Source: Marinagarivorans cellulosilyticus
GTDB taxonomy: Bacteria; Pseudomonadota; Gammaproteobacteria; Pseudomonadales; Cellvibrionaceae
Length of the DNA stretch: 64,000 nt
Direction: 5' to 3'
Assembly: GCF_021655555.1 (NCBI RefSeq)
Contig: NZ_AP023086.1
Location: 2,820,685 to 2,884,684 of the forward strand
This document shows positions 24,898-34,201 of this stretch, piece by piece. The notes beneath the pieces were generated by a model. The model had not been told where the DNA came from and did not search any database. It saw only the letters and a list, made by a program, of their open reading frames with translations. How positions within the stretch are numbered: position 1 is the first letter of the stretch; the number at the start of each line of letters is the position of its first letter. The translations under genes and the position numbers were made by a program.

Positions 24898-25547
24898 AGG
24901 TTAGCTCCTATTGTTTGCGATTGTTTAGCGGCATTGAGCCATTGTTCTTTGTGTTGGTTGTAAAGCTCTAAGGTGCGTTTTACCCGCTTTACAACTGCAC
25001 GGGGGGTAATCGTCGCCCCTGTAAATTGGTCAAAATAACCGCCATCTTTTTTTACCGCCCACTGGGGTAGCGCAGGGTTAGAAAGCGATAAGTTGTCAAA
25101 GCTGCGAATCCACTGCGATTTTCGTAGGTCAATTTTATCGCCTAGCCCTGGGGTTTCTTTATGTGCGAGTACTCGTGTGCCAGCAAGCGTGCCATCAATA
25201 TTAATCGCGACAATCAGTTTGATATCGCCGCTGTAACCATCTGGGGCAATGGCGGGCACCACAAAAGCAATAGGTTGGTGATTGGCTCGAGCAATATTGA
25301 TCTCGACCAATGTACTAAACCCTAAGTCTTCGCTTTGTTTTTGCGATAGCGTGAGGGTGTCTGTAAGCATGTCATTATCGTGCCGGCTGGTAGGAATCAT
25401 ATCGATTAAAGCAGCAGAGGCGGCTTTGCGTTCTTCAGCGGCGATACGTGTTTTAGTGCTTTGAAAGGTTAAAGCGATAACCGCTGCCGTAGCCGCAGCG
25501 AAGGCGCCTAGAATTAAACTGTTTTTGGTAATGGATTGGCCAAGCAT
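24894..25547 (-). CDS. rnfG: Rnf/Rsx electron transport complex subunit G
   Basis: RnfG is a membrane-anchored periplasmic flavoprotein of the Rnf complex. The 217-residue protein has one N-terminal membrane segment (about 9–28) and the covalent FMN attachment motif SGAT-like in FDQFTGATITPRAV. There the threonine carries FMN through a phosphoester bond. HKETPGLGDKID is another family motif. The gene overlaps rnfE by 4 bp and is 2 bp after rnfD, so the three are translationally linked. Confidence 0.94.
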   Translation of the reverse strand: MLGQSITKNSLILGAFAAATAAVIALTFQSTKTRIAAEERKAASAALIDMIPTSRHDNDMLTDTLTLSQKQSEDLGFSTLVEINIARANHQPIAFVVPAIAPDGYSGDIKLIVAINIDGTLAGTRVLAHKETPGLGDKIDLRKSQWIRSFDNLSLSNPALPQWAVKKDGGYFDQFTGATITPRAVVKRVKRTLELYNQHKEQWLNAAKQSQTIGANL

Positions 25548-25549
25548 GA

Positions 25550-26608
25550 CTAGGAGTTCTCTGTTCGGGTGGCACGCTTGGCTTTGGTGTGGCCGTAGGT
25601 ACGCGGTAAGGTGTAGTAGTCAATAAAGGGCGCAGCAAAATTCATGAGTAAAACGGCAAATGCAACAGCGTCGGGGTAGTTGCCCCACGCGCGAATAATG
25701 TAAACCAAGGCTCCAATGCTAGCGCCATAGATAAGACGCCCTTTGTTACTGGTTGCAGACGAAACAGGGTCTGTGACGATGAAGAAAGCGCCGAGCATAG
25801 TCGCACCGGAAAACAAATGAAGAAGTGGTGACCCTCCACTTGAGGAACTTCCGCCATCGTAAAAAATAGCGGCAAATAGGCCGAGCGTCACTAGCATGGC
25901 TATAGGGGCATGCCAGGTAAATACTTTTCTAAATAATAAAAAGATGCCACCTAATAAAAAGGCGAGGTTAACCCACTCGTAGCCCGCGCCAGCAATAAAG
26001 CCGTGGCTGAAAACAGCTTCGTTTTGGTAAATGTCTTCGGCGGTCATGCCGTTACTTTGTTTGAATACGTCGAGCGGTGTGGCAGCGGTAAGCGCATCGA
26101 GGGGCGCTGCGCCTATAATCATTTGCCCTAGCGTGTGCAAGTCGAAAAGTGCGCCTTGGCTGGCGAGCGCCTCAGGTGCTAACCATAGCGTCATGTACTG
26201 TGGGAAGGATACTAGCAGTACAACATAGCCAACCATGGCTGGGTTAAATGGGTTATAGCCTAGGCCACCATACAAGTGCTTTGCAATAATAATACTGGCA
26301 ACCATACCCACAGCAATTAACCACCAGCTGCTGCCTGGCGGCATAGCGACAGCAAGTAAAATGGCGGTGACTAAGGCGCTTAAATCTTTTAAGTAAAAGG
26401 CAATGGGGCGCCTGCGTAGTTTAAGAATAATCGCTTCAAACCCTAAGGCAAACGCGCTCGCAATAATAATATTAGAGAGCGTGCCAAGCCCAAACAGCCA
26501 AGTGAGCACAGCAACGCCAGGAAGGGTTGCCAAAAGCACATCGCGCATTACGCGCTGAGTGGTGTTGGGGTTGTGTGTATGGGGTGATGAAGCGCGCAAA
26601 AAAGCCAT
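25550..26608 (-). CDS. rnfD: Rnf/Rsx electron transport complex subunit D
   Basis: RnfD is the large membrane subunit that carries a second covalently bound FMN. The 352-residue protein opens with FLRASSPHTHNPNTTQRVMRDV, matching the family start. It has about nine membrane segments, a GLGYNPFNPAMVGYV motif and the flavinylation site in DALTAATPLDVF. TDPVSSATSNKGR near the C-terminus is also conserved. It is separated from rnfC by mscS and its terminator, unlike the usual contiguous rnfCDGE order. Confidence 0.95.
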   Translation of the reverse strand: MAFLRASSPHTHNPNTTQRVMRDVLLATLPGVAVLTWLFGLGTLSNIIIASAFALGFEAIILKLRRRPIAFYLKDLSALVTAILLAVAMPPGSSWWLIAVGMVASIIIAKHLYGGLGYNPFNPAMVGYVVLLVSFPQYMTLWLAPEALASQGALFDLHTLGQMIIGAAPLDALTAATPLDVFKQSNGMTAEDIYQNEAVFSHGFIAGAGYEWVNLAFLLGGIFLLFRKVFTWHAPIAMLVTLGLFAAIFYDGGSSSSGGSPLLHLFSGATMLGAFFIVTDPVSSATSNKGRLIYGASIGALVYIIRAWGNYPDAVAFAVLLMNFAAPFIDYYTLPRTYGHTKAKRATRTENS

Positions 26609-26632
26609 TCAAAAAGCCAAAGGTCGTTAAAA

Positions 26633-26660
26633 AGAAATAAAAACGAGGGCTTTCGCCCTC
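26633..26660 (-). terminator. intrinsic terminator between mscS and rnfD
   Basis: Read on the minus strand, GAGGGC-GAAA-GCCCTC (26660–26645) is followed by GTTTTTATTTC. A stable tetraloop stem plus T run is a classic intrinsic terminator. It begins 8 bp after the mscS stop and ends about 25 bp before the rnfD ATG. Confidence 0.85.
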
Positions 26661-26667
26661 ATCGAAC

Positions 26668-27498
26668 TTACTTTTCCACTTGATGCATATGAACATCTTG
26701 TTGTGGGTAGGGAATGGAAACGCCATTCGCATCAAAAGTATTTTTAATGGCTTCAAGTAAAGCCCAGCGTGTTGGCCAGTAATCGCCCGAGGCAACCCAA
26801 GGGCGCACAACAAAGTTAACGCTGCTATCACCAAGCTCGTTAACTGCAACAACGGGAGCTGGGTCTTGTAAAACACGCTCGTCGGCATTTAATACTTCCA
26901 ACATTAAGTCACGTGCTTTCTTCATGTCGTCGTCATAGCCAATACCGATAACTAAGTCAATGCGGCGTGTGGCGCGGGCAGAGTAGTTGGTGATTGTGCC
27001 GCCGTATATTTGGGCATTTGGAACGATAATCTCTTTGTTGTCGCCAGAGCGGAAAATAGTATTGAACACTTCAATTTTTTCCACAATTCCAGAAACACCA
27101 CCGGCTTCTACGAAATCGCCAATTTTGAATGGCTTAAACAAAATTAACATAACGCCGGCAGCAAAGTTTGATAGCGAATCTTTTAATGCTAAACCAACTG
27201 CTAAACCGGCAGCACCTAATAGTGCGAGCAGTGAAGTTGTGTTAATACCCAGCTGTTCTACCGCAATTAAAATAACGACAAAGGTAAACGCAGTACCGAG
27301 AATTGCTGTTAAAAACCCGCGTAATACCGGGTCCATTTTGCGCAATTCCATGCCTTTATCAATTAACTTAACAATATGCGATGCAATCCATTTACCAACG
27401 ATGTAGATGGCAATGGCGACTAAAACATTAATTAAAAACGGAACAACGCTATCTACCCACGTTCCGTCGGCAAAAAACTCATTAAATTTTTCTAACAT
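26668..27498 (-). CDS. mscS: small-conductance mechanosensitive channel (MscS family)
   Basis: A 276-residue channel that opens on membrane tension and protects cells from osmotic downshock. Three membrane segments lie at about 15–40, 55–80 and 85–110. The third is the pore-lining helix with the Gly/Ala-rich GAAGLAVGLALKDSLSNFAAG pattern. The beta-domain (FKIGDFVEAGGVSGIVEKI and the VPNAQIYGGTITN motif) follows. The ATG at 27498 is chosen because AGGAG at 27505–27509 has ideal spacing; a TTG at 27504 lies inside that region. It sits inside the rnf operon between rnfC and rnfD and is followed by its own terminator. Confidence 0.95.
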   Translation of the reverse strand: MLEKFNEFFADGTWVDSVVPFLINVLVAIAIYIVGKWIASHIVKLIDKGMELRKMDPVLRGFLTAILGTAFTFVVILIAVEQLGINTTSLLALLGAAGLAVGLALKDSLSNFAAGVMLILFKPFKIGDFVEAGGVSGIVEKIEVFNTIFRSGDNKEIIVPNAQIYGGTITNYSARATRRIDLVIGIGYDDDMKKARDLMLEVLNADERVLQDPAPVVAVNELGDSSVNFVVRPWVASGDYWPTRWALLEAIKNTFDANGVSIPYPQQDVHMHQVEK

Positions 27499-27589
27499 AT
27501 GCAACTCCTAAGTGATATCTGCTGCGTTGAATTAACGCCTCGATGTTTGCCTTTCCCCTGTCATTACGAACGTTGTAACCGTGTCGTTT

Positions 27590-29821
27590 TTATTGCGTTC
27601 CCTCTGATGTGGCTTCCTGCAGTTTTTGCTCCAGTTTTTCTACGCCAGCTGCAAATGCAGCGACATTTTCATCGTTTTCTTGCTCGGCTTTGGCTAAGCG
27701 GTCTTTCGCTTTGCTCAAGCGCTTTTCTAACGAAGCAATGCTGGCGGCCTTTTTTTCCGCTGGTGACATAGCGGCTGTGGCTTTTACCTTTTCTTTGGCG
27801 CGTTCAATCGCTGCGCTGGCGGCGTCTGTCGCGCTATCGTTGGCTGGGCCTGCAGCGGGCTGATCTTTAGCGGCTACTAAGGCTTGTTCAGCCTCTTTTA
27901 TTTTAATCTGAAGTTTTTCTACGCCCTGTTTTAGTGCGCTTGCAGTGGGTTTGTCTTCACTGATGGCTTCATTGAGTTTTTCTTGCGCGGTTGTTAAGCG
28001 CTTGTTTAAAGACGCAAGATTTTTTTCTGCGAGCTCCACAGGGCTTGCTTGTATTTTAGCGATCGCAGCTTCAACTTTGGTTTGTGCTTGCTGTTGTGTT
28101 TGGTCAAAGCCTGCAAGTTTAGCTTCCGTATCTTTCAGTTTTATTTGCGTCTGCTTGAGTTGCGATGTAATTTTTTCGACACGTGCTTGGTCGTCGCTAA
28201 ACTCTTTAATTTGCTCGTTAAAGCGTTCGATTCGGCCGTTAAGGCTTTCAACAGAGCGCACTAATCGCGCCTTTTCTTGCTCGGGGTTAACTTGCGCCTT
28301 TGCTGCGCTAGCGGCTTGCGAGATTAATGTCTCGGTTGGTGTTTCGTTGTTTGCTTCGGCGCTGGCTAATTTCGCTTTGTTTTTTTCGGCCGCAGCTTTA
28401 CGTGCTTGGCGTTTGGCTTCTTTGGCTGCTTCTTCTTTTGCGATGCGAATTTGGCGCTGTTCAAAGCGTTCGCGCGCGCGATCGGACTTTTTCTTGTCTT
28501 CTTGGGCTTGGCGAATAGTGCCTTTAGCTGCGCGGTAATATTGCACTAATGGAATGGCGCTAGGGCAAACATAGGAGCAAGCGCCGCACTCAATGCAATC
28601 AAATAAATTATGGTTTTCGAGCTTGTCGTGTTCGTCTGCACGGGCGTACCAGTAGAGTTGCTGCGGTAGCAAGCCTGCTGGGCAGGCCTCGGCGCAATGG
28701 CCGCAACGAATGCAGGCTTGTTGCGGTGGCGCCTCGGGCATTTCTTGATGGCTGGGGGCCAAAATACAGTTGGTGGTTTTTATCACCGGTACACAGGTTT
28801 GCTCTAGCGCAAAGCCCATCATTGGGCCGCCCACAATAAGGCGAGCGCTGTCGCCTTGGTTAAATCCGTTTTGCGCCAATACGTGGTTCATTGGTGTGCC
28901 AATGCGCACGCGCATGTTGCGCTGAGTTTTTAATGCTTCACCCACGACAGTTGTAATGCGTTCAATTAGCGGCTCGCCAAAGCGTACAGCTCGCCAAGCT
29001 GCAACGGCGGTACCTACGTTTTGTACCACAATACCCAAGCTTGCCGGTATTTGGCCGGATCCAACTTCTTTGCCGGTTAAAATATAAATAAGCTGTTTTT
29101 CGCCACCCGATGGGTATTTAGTGGGGAAGCTTACAACTTCAATGGCAGTTCCTTTAGCGGCTTTTTGTAGTGCTTTAATGGCTTGTGGTTTGTTGTCTTC
29201 AACACCGATAAGTACTTGCTGTGGGTTGCCCAGCGTATGGGCCAAAAGGCGAGCCCCTAAAATGACTTCTTCGGCGTGATGTTGCATCAAGGCATCATCG
29301 GCAGTGATGTAGGGCTCGCACTCGGTGCCATTTAAAATAAGCGTATTTATTTGGGTATTGCTGCGTGGGTTTAATTTGACGGCCGACGGGAAGCCTGCGC
29401 CGCCCATGCCCACGATGCCGGCGTCGCGAATTTTTTCGATAATATTTGCGTGCGCTAAGGCAAAGGGGTCAATTGTTTCATCCAGCGTATGAGCTGTGTC
29501 GAGCCCATCGGCTTTAATCACAATGCAAGGGGCACTTAAGCCTGAGGGGTGAGCAATTAAGCGGTCTTCTATTGCGGTGACTTCCCCCGACGTTGGCGCG
29601 TGTAGGGCTGCACTAAAAATGCCTTCGGCATCGGCAATGCGCTGAAATTTTTGGACGCTGTCGCCAACCTTAACCAGTGGTGTTGATGCCGCCCCTATGT
29701 GCTGGTTTAGCGGCAATATATATTCATCGGCCAGCGTAGCTTTGGCAATGGGTAGCTGTAGTGATTGCGCTTTGTTTTCAGGCGGGTGTATGCCACCAGG
29801 GACTTCCCAAATTTTTCTCAT
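27590..29821 (-). CDS. rnfC: Rnf/Rsx electron transport complex subunit C
   Basis: RnfC is the cytoplasmic NADH- and flavin-binding iron–sulfur subunit. The first ~370 residues hold the NADH/FMN domain, with GGAGFPSAVKL and LNGTECEPYIT. Two [4Fe-4S] motifs follow (CIRCGHCAEACPAG and CIECGACSYVCPS, about residues 373–420). The last ~310 residues are a long, Ala-, Lys- and Glu-rich coiled coil, typical of gammaproteobacterial RnfC, which is 500–770 residues. The start overlaps rnfB by 4 bp. Confidence 0.95.
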   Translation of the reverse strand: MRKIWEVPGGIHPPENKAQSLQLPIAKATLADEYILPLNQHIGAASTPLVKVGDSVQKFQRIADAEGIFSAALHAPTSGEVTAIEDRLIAHPSGLSAPCIVIKADGLDTAHTLDETIDPFALAHANIIEKIRDAGIVGMGGAGFPSAVKLNPRSNTQINTLILNGTECEPYITADDALMQHHAEEVILGARLLAHTLGNPQQVLIGVEDNKPQAIKALQKAAKGTAIEVVSFPTKYPSGGEKQLIYILTGKEVGSGQIPASLGIVVQNVGTAVAAWRAVRFGEPLIERITTVVGEALKTQRNMRVRIGTPMNHVLAQNGFNQGDSARLIVGGPMMGFALEQTCVPVIKTTNCILAPSHQEMPEAPPQQACIRCGHCAEACPAGLLPQQLYWYARADEHDKLENHNLFDCIECGACSYVCPSAIPLVQYYRAAKGTIRQAQEDKKKSDRARERFEQRQIRIAKEEAAKEAKRQARKAAAEKNKAKLASAEANNETPTETLISQAASAAKAQVNPEQEKARLVRSVESLNGRIERFNEQIKEFSDDQARVEKITSQLKQTQIKLKDTEAKLAGFDQTQQQAQTKVEAAIAKIQASPVELAEKNLASLNKRLTTAQEKLNEAISEDKPTASALKQGVEKLQIKIKEAEQALVAAKDQPAAGPANDSATDAASAAIERAKEKVKATAAMSPAEKKAASIASLEKRLSKAKDRLAKAEQENDENVAAFAAGVEKLEQKLQEATSEGTQ

Positions 29822-30423
29822 GCGACAGCCTCCTTAGGGGCGGGGCGGTCGGTGGCAATAATATTGGTTTGCGGTTTATCCCATACCCACTGTTGCACGC
29901 CTTGTTCAACCGGTAATAGGTCAATGCAATCAACTGGGCAGGGTTCTACGCATAAATCGCAGCCAGTACATTCGCTCTCTATCACCGTGTGCATTTTCTT
30001 TTGGGCACCTAAGATGGCATCAACAGGACATGCCTGAATACACTTTGTACAACCTATGCAATCTTCTTCGCGAATAAAAGCCACTTGTTTAATTTCAGTG
30101 GCTTCGCCATGTTCTTCATCGAGTGAGGGGGCTTCTACGCCTAACAAATCGGCTAGGTTGTTAATTGTGCTTTGGCCACCTGGTGGGCAGTGGTTAATCG
30201 CTTCGCCGGCAACAATGGCTTGCGCGTAAGGGCGGCAACCTGGGTGCCCGCACTGGCCGCATTGTGTTTGCGGAAGTAGGGCATCGACTTGTTCGACCAG
30301 TGGGTCACCTTCGACTTTATATTTTACGGCCGCAAAACCCAATATGGCGCCAAAGACGAGTGATAGGGCGGCTAAGACTAACAGCGCCCCAAGGACAGGG
30401 TTATCAATAATCCAGTGCAACAT
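29818..30423 (-). CDS. rnfB: Rnf/Rsx electron transport complex subunit B
   Basis: RnfB is a membrane-anchored ferredoxin-like subunit that accepts or donates electrons to the complex. The 201-residue protein has one N-terminal membrane helix (about 8–30) and a CGQCGHPGC cluster motif near residue 55. Two bacterial ferredoxin motifs follow (CIGCTKCIQACPVDAI and CTGCDLCVEPCPVDCI). Gene overlap with rnfC and a 2-bp gap to rnfA support cotranslation. Confidence 0.96.
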   Translation of the reverse strand: MLHWIIDNPVLGALLVLAALSLVFGAILGFAAVKYKVEGDPLVEQVDALLPQTQCGQCGHPGCRPYAQAIVAGEAINHCPPGGQSTINNLADLLGVEAPSLDEEHGEATEIKQVAFIREEDCIGCTKCIQACPVDAILGAQKKMHTVIESECTGCDLCVEPCPVDCIDLLPVEQGVQQWVWDKPQTNIIATDRPAPKEAVA

Positions 30424-30425
30424 TT

Positions 30426-31001
30426 TTATACCAGTCCTGCAAAACCCATAAAGGCCAAGGACATTAAGCCCGCTGTTATCATGCCGATGGCGGCGCCACG
30501 AAAATGAATGGGTACATCAGCGGCGGCCAAGCGTTCGCGCATAGCAGAAAATAAAATCAGAACTAACGAAAAGCCAACAGCCGCGCCAAAGCCATAAAGT
30601 GCCGATTGGCTAAAGGTGTGCACTTTGTTGGTGTTTTGTAAGGCAACGCCGAGCACCGCGCAGTTGGTGGTAATTAGCGGTAAAAAAACACCCAGCACGC
30701 GATATAGCAGCGGACTTGTTTTTTCAATAAACATTTTTGCAAACTGCACAACCGCTGCAATTACCAAAATAAAGCTGATTGTTTTTAAAAAGGTCAGCCC
30801 TAGTGGCGCAAGCACCCAAGAGTGCACCATGTAACTACAAATACTGGCCAGTGTGAGTACAAATGTTGTGGCTGCGGCCATGCCTATGGCTGTCTCGAGT
30901 TTATTGGAGACACCCATAAAAGGGCACAGACCGAGAAACTGGACAAGCACAAAGTTGTTGACCAGTACGGCGCCTACAAAAATGACAAAAAACTCGGTCA
31001 T
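30426..31001 (-). CDS. rnfA: Rnf/Rsx electron transport complex subunit A
   Basis: RnfA is a six-helix membrane subunit paired with RnfE. The 191-residue protein contains VNNFVLVQFLGLCPFMGVSN at the N-terminus and LPLITTNCAVLGVAL (about residues 105–119), both family marks; the Cys residues in these segments bind a membrane-embedded cluster in known Rnf structures. Its ATG overlaps the TAA of metG (TAATG), so the rnf operon is transcribed at least partly from upstream of metG. Confidence 0.96.
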   Translation of the reverse strand: MTEFFVIFVGAVLVNNFVLVQFLGLCPFMGVSNKLETAIGMAAATTFVLTLASICSYMVHSWVLAPLGLTFLKTISFILVIAAVVQFAKMFIEKTSPLLYRVLGVFLPLITTNCAVLGVALQNTNKVHTFSQSALYGFGAAVGFSLVLILFSAMRERLAAADVPIHFRGAAIGMITAGLMSLAFMGFAGLV

Positions 31002-33028
31002 TACATTACTCGCATGCCAGGCTCTGCGCCTTCGTTGGGTTCTAGTATGAATAAATCTTTGCCGCCAGGACCTGCCGCCAACACCATGCCTTCGGACATT
31101 CCAAACTTCATTTTACGAGGTTTGAGGTTGGCGACCATCACGGTATTTTTGCCAATCAGTGTCTCTGGGTTGTAAGCGCTTTTAATGCCGGCAAAAACAT
31201 TGCGGGCTTCGCCGATATCTAAGGTTAAGCGCAAGAGTTTGTCGGCGCCTTCGACGTGCTCGGCATTGACAATTTTGGCGACCCGCAAGTCTACTTTTGC
31301 GAAGTCGTTAAATTCGATTTCACTTGCAATGGGCTCTTTGGTTAACCACGGGTTGTCAGTGCTTGAGCTTTGCTTGGCTTCTGGCATGGATTCTACGCTG
31401 GCGTCGACCATGCCTTTTACGGCTTTGGGGTCTACGCGAGTCATTAATGGCGAGAAGGCATTAATCGTATGCTCGCCCAAATAACTGAGCGTTGTGCTCC
31501 AGTTGAGCTGAGTGCCTAAGAATGCTTCCGAGGCTTCAGCTGTTTTGGGTAGCACTGGCTTTAAGAAAGTAATCAGCGCTGTATAGCAATTAATGCCTAA
31601 GCTGCAGATGTCCATTACTTGCTGGGTATTAGCTGGGTCTTTGGCGAGAGTCCAAGGTGCAACTTCTGCAATATACTCGTTAGCGGCATCCGCTAGTGCC
31701 ATAATTTCACGCATGGCTTTGCCAAACTCGCGGGCTTCGTAAAGCTCGGCAATCACGTTGTTGGCTTCGACAAACTTTTGCCACAGGGCAGGGTTGGGAT
31801 TGTTGGCCGATAACACATTGCCGCCTTTATTGATGAACTTAGCGGTTCGGCTGGCGATGTTGACGACTTTACCGACAAGGTCGCTATTAACTCGCGTCAC
31901 AAAATCATCAAGGTTTAGGTCTAGGTCGTCCACGCTACCGGTGAGCTTAGTGGCGTAGTAATAACGCAAGTACTCGGGGTTTAGGTGTTCGAGGTAAGTA
32001 CTGGCCTTAATAAAAGTGCCGCGTGACTTGCTCATTTTTTTGCCATCTACGGTTAGAAAGCCGTGAGCAAAGACCTGTGTTGGGGTGCGCAGCTCGGCGG
32101 AATGCAACATGGCAGGCCAAAACAGTGCGTGAAAATTAATAATGTCTTTACCAATAAAGTGATACACCTCGGCGGTGCTATCTTTGGCCCAGTACTCGTT
32201 AAAATCTAAGCCATTTTTATCGCAGTAATTTTTGGCGCTGGCAATGTAGCCAATGGGGGCATCGAGCCAAACATAAAAGAATTTGCCAGGCTCACCGGGG
32301 ATTTCAAATCCAAAATAAGGCGCATCACGGGAGATGTCCCATTCTTGCAAGCCAGCATCAAGCCACTCGGCCAGCTTATTGGCCACTTCAGGCTGTAAGT
32401 GACCCGCGCGGGTCCAGTCTTTTAAAAAGTCGCTAAATTCAGGCAGTTTAAAAAATAAGTGTTTGGAGGCTTTAGCTATGGGTGTAGCACCTGAAATAGC
32501 GGATTTTGCATCCAATAACTCCATAGGGGAGTAGGTGGCTGAGCACACTTCACAGTTGTCGCCATATTGGTCTGGCGCGTTGCACTTGGGGCATGTGCCT
32601 TTGATATAGCGGTCGGCTAGGAACAGTTGTTTTTCTGGGTCGAAGGCTTGGGTTATTTCGCGCTCGGCAATATGACCGTTGGCTTTCAACCGGTTGTAAA
32701 TTTGCTCGGAAAGCTCTTTGTTTTCGGCAGAGTGTGTTGTGTAGTAGTTATCGAAACCGATGTTAAAGCCGGCAAAGTCGGCCTCGTGCTCTAGCTGAAC
32801 GTTTTCGATTTGCTGCTCGGCGCTAATGCCGTTTTTTTCTGCGGTGAGCATAATCGCCGTGCCGTGGGCATCGTCGGCGCATACGTACACGCAATGGTGG
32901 CCGCGCTGTTTCTGGAAACGAACCCAAATATCAGTTTGGATGGTTTCCACCATATGCCCGAGGTGAATAGACCCATTGGCATAAGGAAGTGCACTGGTGA
33001 CCAATATCTTGCGTGGTGTTGTACTCAT
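31001..33028 (-). CDS. metG: methionyl-tRNA synthetase
   Basis: Charges tRNA-Met with methionine. The 675-residue protein contains the HIGH-like NGSIHLGHM near residue 20 and the zinc-binding knuckles CPKC and CEVC around residues 145–160. The KMSKS loop is present (DGKKMSKSRGTF). A C-terminal tRNA-binding EMAP/Trbp-like domain (about 570–675) begins FNDFAKVDLRVAKI. Length and order match E. coli MetG (677). It heads the metG–rnf run and overlaps rnfA by one base. Confidence 0.97.
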   Translation of the reverse strand: MSTTPRKILVTSALPYANGSIHLGHMVETIQTDIWVRFQKQRGHHCVYVCADDAHGTAIMLTAEKNGISAEQQIENVQLEHEADFAGFNIGFDNYYTTHSAENKELSEQIYNRLKANGHIAEREITQAFDPEKQLFLADRYIKGTCPKCNAPDQYGDNCEVCSATYSPMELLDAKSAISGATPIAKASKHLFFKLPEFSDFLKDWTRAGHLQPEVANKLAEWLDAGLQEWDISRDAPYFGFEIPGEPGKFFYVWLDAPIGYIASAKNYCDKNGLDFNEYWAKDSTAEVYHFIGKDIINFHALFWPAMLHSAELRTPTQVFAHGFLTVDGKKMSKSRGTFIKASTYLEHLNPEYLRYYYATKLTGSVDDLDLNLDDFVTRVNSDLVGKVVNIASRTAKFINKGGNVLSANNPNPALWQKFVEANNVIAELYEAREFGKAMREIMALADAANEYIAEVAPWTLAKDPANTQQVMDICSLGINCYTALITFLKPVLPKTAEASEAFLGTQLNWSTTLSYLGEHTINAFSPLMTRVDPKAVKGMVDASVESMPEAKQSSSTDNPWLTKEPIASEIEFNDFAKVDLRVAKIVNAEHVEGADKLLRLTLDIGEARNVFAGIKSAYNPETLIGKNTVMVANLKPRKMKFGMSEGMVLAAGPGGKDLFILEPNEGAEPGMRVM

Positions 33029-33339
33029 AACGTCCTGAAGTCCTAACGGTTAAAGGCCTGCCCAAAGTAGGCGAAAGCTTTACACCCATGGCGCGTGCAT
33101 AAGGCCGGTTTGCAGGCTAATACACGAGATTTTCTATCAATAATGATGTCTGGCTGGGTGGGGCGCTTAAAAAAGCGCGAAACTATACCATTTTCGCATC
33201 CTGAATGCATGAGTTGGCACGTAAAATTTCATTCTTAAAACCCTGATTTAACAGTGGTTTTTGATGGCTGTTCTATACTTGGATGCGAATCGTGGTGAAA
33301 TTGAATGCAAGGCGTGTACGGCAGTAGCGGGGGCAGTAA
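33029..33339. other. intergenic region between metG and the DUF2835 gene
   Basis: This 311-bp divergent gap holds the likely metG promoter (listed separately). A TATACT at 33274–33279 could be the -10 element for the DUF2835 gene, though no matching -35 was found. A GCGCTT/AAGCGC hairpin with a 4-base loop lies at 33163–33179 without a T run. No RNA gene was seen. Confidence 0.5.
33182..33190 (-). promoter_or_regulatory. possible extended -10 promoter for metG–rnf
   Basis: On the minus strand TGGTATAGT is an extended -10 element (TGn plus TATAGT), followed by a TTTCGCGC discriminator. It would give a leader of about 150 nt before metG. No clear -35 was found. Confidence 0.4.
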
Positions 33340-33576
33340 ATGGAGGCATCTCAAGAGCAGGTTATTGATGTGGTTTTATCTATTAGCGCGCGGGAGTATC
33401 TGTTGCTTTACAAGGGGGTTGCCCGCAATGTGTTGGCGACCGCGCGCGATGGTCGGCGGGTTCGCTTTCCTGCAAAAATACTCCAGCGCTTCGTTACTCG
33501 TGACGGTGTGCAAGGGCACTTTTCGATACACTTTAGTGAAGATGGCCACTTTTTAGGTATCGAAAAGCGGGCTTAA
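33340..33576 (+). CDS. DUF2835 family protein
   Basis: A 78-residue protein that is a single DUF2835 domain, seen in many gammaproteobacteria and of unknown function. The pattern ISAREYLLLYKGVARNVLATAR (residues 15–36), then GRRVRFPA and a closing GHFSIHFSEDGHFLGIEK, is characteristic. It has no signal or membrane segment. It is convergent with the lipoprotein gene across 7 bp. Confidence 0.85.
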   Translation: MEASQEQVIDVVLSISAREYLLLYKGVARNVLATARDGRRVRFPAKILQRFVTRDGVQGHFSIHFSEDGHFLGIEKRA

Positions 33577-33583
33577 CCGGAGG

Positions 33584-34201
33584 TTATTGGCTTGTCTTAC
33601 TCGATTTTAACGCGTCTTCAATAAAGCGCTTTAAGGTTCGATCAAAGGCATGTTGGTTCATGACGCGGCTGGTCCTGTTTAGTTGATTGCCGCCGGCGCC
33701 TGCCATTACATTGCGCTTATCTTTAAACTCAGCCACTAACTTGCCTTGCTGCTCTAGCGTCAAGGTAAACTCGCCCGAGCCGTGCTCGTCTTTGGAGTAA
33801 AGATCTACCTGAACGCCTTTAAAGTCTGGCGCTGTAATTCGCATATTGTTGATGCTTACACTGGCGATAACGGCATTGGCATCACCGCTGTCGGCAATGG
33901 TCCAGCCTTGTTGGCTGAGTGTTTTTTCTACGCTGCGGGTGAGTACTTCGGTGTAACGCTGGTGTAGATCGTCGATGTCGGCCTTGGTGTGGTCGCGGCG
34001 CTGCTCCTTTTCCCAGTAAGACGAAAACTCAATAGCGACAGGCTTAACGACCACCGCTTGGGGCGAAAGTGCATTTGCATCAATGATGGTGGCAGTATCT
34101 AGCTTTACGGCACCGGCACAGCCTACGGCTGAGATAACCAACAAAAACGGTAGCAATATTTGCTGAGGGCGCGCGCAATATTTTCGTATTAAGTGCAGCA
34201 T
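33584..34201 (-). CDS. predicted DUF3313-like lipoprotein
   Basis: A 205-residue exported protein with an N-terminal signal ending in a lipobox (ISAVGC, Cys at about residue 28), so probably a lipoprotein. The mature part has the alternating hydrophobic pattern of DUF3313-type lipoproteins (for example VVVKPVAIEFSSYW and NAVIASVSINNMRITAP). That assignment is tentative. The RNVMAGAGGNQLNRTSRVMNQ stretch ends in a helical tail. Function is unknown. Confidence 0.7.
   Translation of the reverse strand: MLHLIRKYCARPQQILLPFLLVISAVGCAGAVKLDTATIIDANALSPQAVVVKPVAIEFSSYWEKEQRRDHTKADIDDLHQRYTEVLTRSVEKTLSQQGWTIADSGDANAVIASVSINNMRITAPDFKGVQVDLYSKDEHGSGEFTLTLEQQGKLVAEFKDKRNVMAGAGGNQLNRTSRVMNQHAFDRTLKRFIEDALKSSKTSQ

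Noticed and set aside
26472..26888. 138-codon minus-strand frame spanning mscS end and rnfD start
   Set aside because: Crosses the terminator and overlaps two confident genes in another frame.
27945..28538. 197-codon frame antisense to rnfC
   Set aside because: Mirrors the Ala/Lys/Glu-rich coiled-coil repeats of rnfC; cysteine/serine-rich product with no family.
33163..33179. GCGCTT/AAGCGC hairpin as a terminator
   Set aside because: It lies upstream of both flanking genes and lacks a T run; more likely incidental within the promoter region.
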